The notes under the pieces: model-generated | Told to the model about the DNA's origin: nothing | The model's input: only the letters and a program-made list of their open reading frames with translations | Databases searched by the model: none | Part shown: positions 1-4,509 of the stretch, in pieces | Layout: each line of letters starts with the position of its first letter | Position numbering within the stretch: the first letter of the stretch is position 1 | Assembly (NCBI GenBank): GCA_023387965.1 | Contig: JAEWHE010000043.1 | Location: 1-5,366, forward strand | DNA from: Bacteroidota bacterium | Lineage (GTDB): Bacteria > Bacteroidota > Bacteroidia > Flavobacteriales > Flavobacteriaceae | Reading direction: 5' to 3' | Length of the DNA: 5,366 bases | Made by a program: the position numbers and the translations under genes

Positions 1-1
1 G

Positions 2-1105
2 CTCAACACCGTGCCGCAGGGCACGACGCTCTACAATACCATGTTCCTCGTCGAGGCGGGCGGCACGCCGGATGCGCTGGACCAGCTCTCGGGCGTGGTG
101 CACGCCTCGACCAAGGGTGCGCTGATCCTGCACAATCTGCGGGCGCGCGATGCGATCGGGGCGCGGCTCGGCACTGCCTTTGGGCTGGTCGAGACCAGCG
201 GCTCGCCGGTCATGTCCTATGCGCCGCTGCTCGAGGATATTTTTTCCGATTTTTCGGGCTCGGCCGGCTGGGAGCCGACCAATGCGCCGGTGGCCTGGGC
301 CAGCGCCTATGGCGGCTGGGGCGAGTTGCAGGGCGAGATCGCGACCTACGACACCACCAATCACGGCGTGCTGTTCGGCATCGACAGCGATTTCTGGGGC
401 GGGCTGCGGCTCGGCGGCGTGCTCGGCTATGGCGCGGTGTCGCTGGACGGGGCGACCGAAACGGCCAGCGCGCAGAGCTATCTGCTCGGGCTCTATGGCG
501 GCGGGCAGTGGAACGGTTTCAGCCTGCAGACCGGCATCCTCTACGGCTTCCAGAACATCGAGACGCAACGTTCGGTATCGATCGCCGGCATCACCGGGGC
601 CACTTTCACCGACGCGCTGAGCGCCGACTATATGGGCGACACGCTGCAGGTGTTCGGGGAGATGTCCTACAGCTTCGATGCCGGCATGGCCGCCATCGAG
701 CCGTTCGTCGGCTTCTCGACCATCGTCGCGCGCAACAGCCCGTTCACCGAGACGGGCGGGGCGGCGGCGCTGAGCGTGTCGGACGAGTTCATCGACGCGA
801 CCTTCGCCATGTTCGGCCTGCGCGCCTCGACGGAGCTCGACCTGGGAGGCATCACGGCCCGGGTGAACGGCTCGGTCGGCTGGCGGCAGGGGCTGGGGTC
901 GGACCCGAACATCGTTGCCAGCTTCGCCGGCAGCGAGGCGTTCACGGTCGCCGACACGGCGGTCTCCGGGGGCGTGGTGCTGGCGGGCGCCGGGGTGGAT
1001 CTGCAGCTCAATGCCAATGCGGTGGCGGGCGTGTCGTGGAACGGCCAGTTCGGCTCGCGGGTGAGCGAGAATTCCGTGCTGGCCAAAGTGGGCTTCACCT
1101 TCTGA
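2..1105 (+). CDS. Autotransporter (type V secretion) C-terminal beta-barrel domain protein, 5' partial
   Basis: The reading frame is open from the first complete codon at position 2 and ends at TGA 1103-1105, giving 367 codons of a longer protein. The GTG at 11 is internal, because homology-like sequence continues before it. The N-terminal part carries the linker signature ALDQLSGVVHAS, which in classical autotransporters precedes the barrel. The following ~280 residues show alternating amphipathic strands rich in Gly and aromatics (for example WASAYGGWGELQGE, GVLFGIDSDFWGG, LRLGGVLGYGAVSLDG), and the protein ends in AKVGFTF. A terminal Phe on the last strand is the usual signal for BAM-dependent outer-membrane insertion. 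The family exports an N-terminal passenger to the cell surface; that passenger lies outside the window, so its function (adhesin, protease or other) is unknown. The stop codon overlaps the next gene's ATG by one base (TGATG), suggesting translational coupling to the IalB-like gene. Confidence 0.93.
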   Translation, partial: LNTVPQGTTLYNTMFLVEAGGTPDALDQLSGVVHASTKGALILHNLRARDAIGARLGTAFGLVETSGSPVMSYAPLLEDIFSDFSGSAGWEPTNAPVAWASAYGGWGELQGEIATYDTTNHGVLFGIDSDFWGGLRLGGVLGYGAVSLDGATETASAQSYLLGLYGGGQWNGFSLQTGILYGFQNIETQRSVSIAGITGATFTDALSADYMGDTLQVFGEMSYSFDAGMAAIEPFVGFSTIVARNSPFTETGGAAALSVSDEFIDATFAMFGLRASTELDLGGITARVNGSVGWRQGLGSDPNIVASFAGSEAFTVADTAVSGGVVLAGAGVDLQLNANAVAGVSWNGQFGSRVSENSVLAKVGFTF

Positions 1106-1638
1106 TGGGGCGTGCGATGCGCAGGATCCTGGCTGTGGCGCTGGTGGCGGCGGCGACGGCTGGGGCCGCGGGGCAACAGCTTCCGGGCGGCGCCTCGTCG
1201 GTGCGCGAAACGTTCGAGGACTGGCAGCTGATCTGCGAGAGCCGGGAGGGCGCGGCGGTGTGCGCCATCTCGCAGGCGCTGCGCCAGCAGGACAGCCAGC
1301 AGCTGGTGCTGGCGGTGGAGCTGATCCCGGCTTCGCCCGACATGGCGGGCGGCACGGTGGTGATGCCGTTCGGGCTGCGGCTGCCGGAGGGCGTGGCGAT
1401 GGGCATAGACGACAGAAGCCGGAGCGCGGCGCAGCCCTTCTCCACCTGCCTGCCGGTCGGCTGCATCGTGCCGGTGGTGTTCGAGACCGAGGCGCTGGCC
1501 GCGCTGCGCGGCGGGGCGGTGCTGACGCTGTCGGCGGTGGTCGAGGAGAGCGGCGACGCGCTCGACATGCAGGTGTCGCTGAAGGGTTTTTCCGCCGCCT
1601 ATGAGCGCGCGCTGGTGCTGGGCGGGGATCGGGGATGA
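1105..1638 (+). CDS. Invasion-associated locus B (IalB) family exported protein, copy 1
   Basis: This is a 177-residue protein with a Sec-type signal peptide: Met-Arg-Arg followed by an Ala/Val/Leu-rich core to about residue 22, with probable cleavage near AAG-QQ. The mature part matches the IalB family pattern: ETFEDWQLICE near residues 35-45, then CAISQ, a PFGLRLPEGV segment, FSTCLPVGCIV near 112-122, and a C-terminal VSLKGF. The four cysteines (C44, C53, C115, C120) could form two disulfides in the periplasm. IalB was named from Bartonella, where it is linked to erythrocyte invasion, but homologues occur in many non-pathogenic alphaproteobacteria and their molecular role is unclear. The ATG at 1105 overlaps the autotransporter stop. 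An in-frame ATG at 1117, with GGGG six bases upstream, is an equally possible start and gives a 173-residue protein. The 3' end overlaps the next gene by 4 bases. Confidence 0.88.
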   Translation: MGRAMRRILAVALVAAATAGAAGQQLPGGASSVRETFEDWQLICESREGAAVCAISQALRQQDSQQLVLAVELIPASPDMAGGTVVMPFGLRLPEGVAMGIDDRSRSAAQPFSTCLPVGCIVPVVFETEALAALRGGAVLTLSAVVEESGDALDMQVSLKGFSAAYERALVLGGDRG

Positions 1639-2201
1639 ACGGGATGGGACGCGGCATGAATGCGGGTTTGGCCTTGAGGTGGAGGGCGGTGCTGGCAACG
1701 TTGTTCTGCCTTTGTGCTATAGGCCAGGCGGCCGGGCAGCAGGCGGGTTTTCCGGGCGGGGCCAGCTCGCTGCGCGAGACGTTCCAGGACTGGCAACTGG
1801 TCTGCGAGCTCATTGACGGCACGCCGGTCTGCGCCATCTCGCAGGCGCAGCGCGACACGGCCACGCAGCAATTCGTGCTGGCGCTCGAACTGCTGCCGGC
1901 GGTCGGGGGTGGCGCGTCGGGATCGCTGATCCTGCCGTTCGGGCTGCGGCTGGCGGACGGGATCGGGATGCGGATCGACGAGGCGGGCCCGTTCGCGACG
2001 CGCCCGTTCTCCACCTGCCTGCCGATGGGCTGCATCGTGCAAGCGCCGTTCGATGCCGACGTCGTCGCCGCGCTGCGCGGCGGCAGCGTGCTGAGCCTCG
2101 ACGCCACGGCGGACGATGACGGCGAAAGCGTCGTCTTTTCGGTGTCGCTGATGGGTTTTGCCGCCGCGCTCGAGCGGGCGCGCACGCTAACGCCGGGCTG
2201 A
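1635..2201 (+). CDS. Invasion-associated locus B (IalB) family exported protein, copy 2
   Basis: This 188-residue protein is a tandem paralogue of the gene before it. A hand alignment from GGASS onward runs about 145 positions without gaps, with roughly 55% identity. Shared blocks include RETF-DWQL-CE, VCAISQA, PFGLRL, PFSTCLP-GCIV, AALRGG and VSL-GF. All four cysteines are kept (C57, C66, C128, C133). The N-terminus has a basic stretch (R15, R17) and a hydrophobic core ALATLFCLCAIG-like to about residue 30, then AAGQQ as in copy 1, so a cleaved signal peptide is likely. The ATG at 1635 forms an ATGA overlap with the upstream stop; in-frame ATGs at 1644 and 1656 are alternatives that would shorten the leader to the usual length. 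The role is presumably periplasmic or envelope-associated, as for copy 1; the exact function is unknown. A 37-nt gap separates it from the heme oxygenase gene. Confidence 0.88.
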   Translation: MNGMGRGMNAGLALRWRAVLATLFCLCAIGQAAGQQAGFPGGASSLRETFQDWQLVCELIDGTPVCAISQAQRDTATQQFVLALELLPAVGGGASGSLILPFGLRLADGIGMRIDEAGPFATRPFSTCLPMGCIVQAPFDADVVAALRGGSVLSLDATADDDGESVVFSVSLMGFAAALERARTLTPG

Positions 2202-2225
2202 ACGCATGGCGGTCTCGATAGCAAC

Positions 2226-2230
2226 AGGAG
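2226..2230 (+). promoter_or_regulatory. Shine-Dalgarno AGGAG for the heme oxygenase gene
   Basis: AGGAG lies 8 bases before the ATG at 2239. It decides that start over an in-frame ATG at 2206, which has no comparable purine tract and sits only 5 bases after the preceding stop codon. Confidence 0.75.
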
Positions 2231-2238
2231 AAAACATC

Positions 2239-2853
2239 ATGTCCGAGACACTGGGCGCGCCGTCGCCGGGTGCCGCCGCGGAAGCCCCCGGCCTGTGGTC
2301 GCGGCTGAAGGCGGGGACGCGCGCGGTGCACGAGCGGCTGGACAGCCGGATCATGGCCGGCAGCCCGTTCGACAACCGCGAGCGCTATGCGCGCTTCGTG
2401 CAGGTGCAGCATGATTTTCACGTGCTGGTCAGCCCGCTCTACCAGCATGGCGCGCTGGGGGTGCTGCTGGCGGACCTGAAGAACCGCGACCGGCTGGCGG
2501 CGATCGAGCTCGATCTGCGCGATCTGGGGCTGACGGTGCCGGCGCGCCCGGGAGCGGACCAGGACTATCCGCTCGACGTGCCGACGGCGATCGGCTGGCT
2601 CTATGTCGCCGAGGGCTCCAATCTGGGCGCGGCCTTCCTGCTCAAATGGGCCAGGGAAAAGCTCGAGCTTTCGGAAACGTTCGGCGCCCGCCACCTGGCG
2701 CCGGCGCCGGAAGGGCGCGGCCTGCACTGGAAGAGCTTCACGACAGCGATCGACGCCATCGCCTTTTCGCCCGAAGAGGAGGCGCGGGTGATCGCCGGGG
2801 CCAACGATGCCTTCGCGAAAGTGCTCGGCTTCGTCGAAAAACGCCTGGGCTAG
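2239..2853 (+). CDS. Biliverdin-producing heme oxygenase
   Basis: This is a 204-residue soluble cytoplasmic protein, the usual size for bacterial heme oxygenases. The family binds heme and oxidatively opens the porphyrin to biliverdin, CO and free iron. The proximal heme ligand is most likely H31 in LKAGTRAVHERLD, in the first helix. The distal helix carries LYVAEGSNLGAAFLLK (residues 121-136), where the flexible G-S-N-L-G replaces the G-D-x-x-G of mammalian enzymes. This resembles the HemO/PigA/BphO branch of proteobacterial enzymes rather than HmuO of Corynebacterium. There is no signal peptide or membrane segment. No bacteriophytochrome gene is adjacent, while ExbB-ExbD-TonB follow, so iron release from imported heme is the likelier role than chromophore supply. 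Which meso carbon is cleaved (alpha, beta or delta) cannot be read from sequence. The start at 2239 is supported by AGGAG 8 bases upstream; a 2206 start would add 11 residues. Confidence 0.92.
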   Translation: MSETLGAPSPGAAAEAPGLWSRLKAGTRAVHERLDSRIMAGSPFDNRERYARFVQVQHDFHVLVSPLYQHGALGVLLADLKNRDRLAAIELDLRDLGLTVPARPGADQDYPLDVPTAIGWLYVAEGSNLGAAFLLKWAREKLELSETFGARHLAPAPEGRGLHWKSFTTAIDAIAFSPEEEARVIAGANDAFAKVLGFVEKRLG

Positions 2854-2874
2854 CGCCATGAAGCCGAGCCGGCA

Positions 2875-2886
2875 GCGCCATGGCGC
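2875..2886. repeat. 12-bp perfect palindrome GCGCCATGGCGC in the heme oxygenase-exbB gap
   Basis: The 79-nt spacer 2854-2932 holds this self-complementary 12-mer. It has no loop and no following T run, so it is not an intrinsic terminator. It could be a dimeric protein site, but in DNA this GC-rich it may be chance. Confidence 0.35.
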
Positions 2887-2918
2887 GGTCGGGCGCGTGA
2901 CCCCGAAACATCATCCAC

Positions 2919-2922
2919 GAGG
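2919..2922 (+). promoter_or_regulatory. Likely Shine-Dalgarno GAGG for exbB
   Basis: GAGG lies 10 bases before the ATG at 2933. The competing in-frame ATG at 2858 has no purine-rich tract before it, so this site favours the 2933 start, which also gives a clean signal peptide. Confidence 0.5.
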
Positions 2923-2932
2923 CCGTCCTTCG

Positions 2933-3991
2933 ATGCTTTTGCTCTTGCGCTCGCTGCTGCTCGCCACCCTGCTGGCGCTGCCCCTCGCCGTGCCGGCACA
3001 GCAGATGACGCCGGTCACGCCACCGGCGCAAGCGCCGACCGCTCCATTCGCGCAAGCGCCGACCTCGCCACCTGCCGATGAAGAGGGGACGCCGGTGCCC
3101 GAACCGGTGACGGAAGACGGCGCGCCGGATGCGGAAGCGCCGGATGCGGCGAGGTCCGATGCAGAGGTGCCCGAGGATGCCGGCACCACGGATCTGCCCG
3201 CGCTCGACGTTCCGGAAGCCGCGGCGCCCGGCGTGCCGACGGGTCTCGGATACGACCTGTCGCCCTGGGGCATGTTCCAGGCCGCCGACTGGGTGGTCAA
3301 GGCGGTGATGATCGGGCTGGCCTTCGCGACCCTTGCGACCTGCGTCATCTGGCTGGCCAAGTCGCTCGAGATCGCCGGGGCCAATGCGCGCGCGAAACGG
3401 GCGCTCAGGGCGGTGAGCGGCGCGGCGAGCCTCGACGAGGCGATCCGGGCGGTCGGGGGCAGGCGCGGGGCGGGCGTGCTGCTGATCAGGGCGGCCGAGG
3501 AGGAGGTGCGCATGAGCCTCGCCGCGCTCGACGACGCCGGCGGCGACGGGCTCAAGGAGCGCGTCGGCTCGCGCCTGTCGCGGCTGGTGGGCGCGGCCGG
3601 CCAGCGCTTGTCGCGCGGCACGGGTATCCTGGCCACCATCGGCTCGACGGCGCCGTTCGTGGGGCTGTTCGGCACGGTGTGGGGGATCATGAACTCGTTC
3701 ATCGGCATCGCCGAGACGCAGACCACCAACCTCGCCGTGGTCGCTCCAGGCATCGCCGAGGCGCTGCTGGCGACCGCCATCGGGCTGGTGGCGGCGATCC
3801 CGGCCGTGATCGTCTACAACATGTTCGCCCGTTCGATCAGCGCCTATCGGCGGCTGCTCGGGGATGCGGCGAGCGGCATCGAGCGCCTGGTGAGCCGCGA
3901 CCTCGATTTTCGCAAGGTGCCGGCCCGGCCCGCCGGGCTGCGCCAGCGCATGCCGAACGCCGAACCGGCCGATGGCGCGGAGGCGCGCTGA
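2933..3991 (+). CDS. exbB: TonB-system energizer ExbB, long alphaproteobacterial type
   Basis: This 352-residue inner-membrane protein belongs to the MotA/TolQ/ExbB proton-channel family; with ExbD it uses the proton motive force to drive TonB. It opens with a signal-peptide-like segment (Leu-rich core, probable cleavage after VPA at 22). Next comes a ~90-residue periplasmic stretch rich in Pro, Ala, Asp and Glu. TM1 is near 122-144 (VMIGLAFATLATCVIWLA), followed by a ~85-residue cytoplasmic domain. TM2 is near 232-256, with the family signature STAPFVGLFGTVWGIMNSF, and TM3 near 273-297 (ALLATAIGLVAAIPAVIVYN). E. coli ExbB (244 residues) lacks the N-terminal extension, whereas many alphaproteobacterial ExbBs have it. 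TolQ is less likely because ExbD and TonB, not TolR/TolA/TolB, follow. An in-frame ATG at 2858 would add 25 residues before the signal peptide. The stop overlaps the exbD ATG by one base. Confidence 0.93.
   Translation: MLLLLRSLLLATLLALPLAVPAQQMTPVTPPAQAPTAPFAQAPTSPPADEEGTPVPEPVTEDGAPDAEAPDAARSDAEVPEDAGTTDLPALDVPEAAAPGVPTGLGYDLSPWGMFQAADWVVKAVMIGLAFATLATCVIWLAKSLEIAGANARAKRALRAVSGAASLDEAIRAVGGRRGAGVLLIRAAEEEVRMSLAALDDAGGDGLKERVGSRLSRLVGAAGQRLSRGTGILATIGSTAPFVGLFGTVWGIMNSFIGIAETQTTNLAVVAPGIAEALLATAIGLVAAIPAVIVYNMFARSISAYRRLLGDAASGIERLVSRDLDFRKVPARPAGLRQRMPNAEPADGAEAR
3026..3064 (+). repeat. 24-bp-period tandem repeat coding AQAPT in the ExbB periplasmic extension
   Basis: A 15-bp block, GCGCAAGCGCCGACC, occurs at 3026-3040 and again, identical, at 3050-3064. 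It encodes AQAPTAPF then AQAPTSPP (residues 32-47). This is a small in-frame duplication inside a Pro/Ala-rich, probably disordered stretch, so length change there should be tolerated. Confidence 0.7.
3979..3983 (+). promoter_or_regulatory. Shine-Dalgarno GGAGG for exbD
   Basis: GGAGG sits inside the last codons of exbB, 7 bases before the exbD ATG at 3991. With the TGATG overlap it gives exbD both a strong site of its own and coupling to exbB translation. Confidence 0.75.
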
Positions 3992-4509
3992 TGGCCGGCG
4001 GCATCAGGCAGACCGGCGCCGGGGACGAGGACGATCTCGAGGTCAATCACGAGATCAACGTCACCCCGTTCATCGACGTGATGCTGGTGCTGCTGATCAT
4101 CTTCATGGTGGCGGCGCCGCTGTCGACGGTCGACGTCAATGTGGACCTGCCGGCCTCCAACGCGCCGGCGACGCCGCGGCCGGACGAGCCGGTGTTCGTC
4201 ACCGTGCGTGCCGACCTGACGCTGGCCATCGGCAATGACGACGTGGCGCGCGAAGGGCTCGGCCCGGTGCTGGACGGGCTTACCGAAGCGGACAAGGAGG
4301 CGCGCATCTTCCTGCGCGCCGACCAGTCCGTGGCCTATGGCGAGCTGATGGGGGTGATGAACCTGCTGCGCGAGGCGGGCTATCTCAGGATCGGGCTGGT
4401 GGGACTCGAAAGCCTCGCCGCCCCGGATGCTGCGCCGGCGGCGTCCGGACCCGAAGCCGAGCTGCGAGACACGCCGCAAGACACGTCGCAAGACACGCCG
4501 GCTCCATGA
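3991..4509 (+). CDS. exbD: TonB-system biopolymer transporter ExbD
   Basis: This 172-residue protein of the ExbD/TolR family is the partner of ExbB in the proton-driven motor that energises TonB. A short acidic cytoplasmic N-terminus leads into the hallmark EINVTPFIDVMLVLLIIFMV (residues 21-40). D29 within the single membrane helix corresponds to the essential proton-carrying Asp25 of E. coli ExbD. The periplasmic domain follows and includes DLPAS and the family-typical block IFLRADQSVAYGELMGVMNLL with REAGYLRIGLV after it. After about residue 145 there is a low-complexity tail ending in DTPQDTSQDTPAP, longer than E. coli ExbD (141 residues). The start at 3991 is fixed by GGAGG 7 bases upstream and by the N-terminal length before the membrane helix. 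The stop overlaps the tonB ATG (ATGA). TolR is the alternative; the TonB neighbour argues against it. Confidence 0.94.
   Translation: MAGGIRQTGAGDEDDLEVNHEINVTPFIDVMLVLLIIFMVAAPLSTVDVNVDLPASNAPATPRPDEPVFVTVRADLTLAIGNDDVAREGLGPVLDGLTEADKEARIFLRADQSVAYGELMGVMNLLREAGYLRIGLVGLESLAAPDAAPAASGPEAELRDTPQDTSQDTPAP
4468..4503 (+). repeat. 12-bp tandem repeat coding DTPQ-DTSQ-DTPA at the ExbD C-terminus
   Basis: Three in-frame 12-bp units (GAC ACG CCG CAA, GAC ACG TCG CAA, GAC ACG CCG GCT) lie just before the last Pro codon and stop. The units differ at only a few bases, which suggests recent slippage-type expansion of the periplasmic tail. Confidence 0.7.

Noticed and set aside
508..1104. Extension of the first IalB-like frame upstream to 508 inside the autotransporter
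   Set aside because: The upstream part is Arg/His/Gly-rich out-of-frame translation of the autotransporter barrel, and a signal peptide begins only at 1105/1117.
667..1698. Long open frame on the minus strand opposite the autotransporter end and first IalB-like gene
   Set aside because: It spans three real gene frames on the other strand, is Arg/His/Pro-rich and matches no family I recognise.
1635..1730. Possible lipoprotein signal in the second IalB-like protein (cysteines C25 and C27)
   Set aside because: The residues before each Cys (TLF and FCL) do not fit a lipobox, which needs a small residue before the Cys. A normal signal peptide cut near AAGQQ, shared with copy 1, fits better.
2206..2238. 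Earlier ATG start for the heme oxygenase
   Set aside because: It lacks a Shine-Dalgarno and adds 11 unconserved residues; AGGAG 8 bases before 2239 is much better.
2155..2238. Promoter just upstream of the heme oxygenase gene
   Set aside because: A TTGCCG-like -35 near 2158 has no -10 hexamer at acceptable spacing, so I could not support it.
1810..2859. Long open frame on the minus strand (about 349 codons) opposite the second IalB-like gene and the heme oxygenase
   Set aside because: Its translation is Arg/Pro/His-rich low-complexity sequence with no recognisable domain. It is a shadow of GC-rich coding DNA; the + strand genes have clear family motifs and ribosome sites.
2840..2890. Intrinsic terminator after the heme oxygenase gene
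   Set aside because: No stem-loop followed by a T run is present; the 12-bp palindrome has no loop and is followed by G/C.
2911..3780. Minus-strand frame of about 289 codons opposite exbB
   Set aside because: It mirrors the exbB codon pattern and gives Ser/Ala-rich low-complexity sequence; exbB is unambiguous on the + strand.
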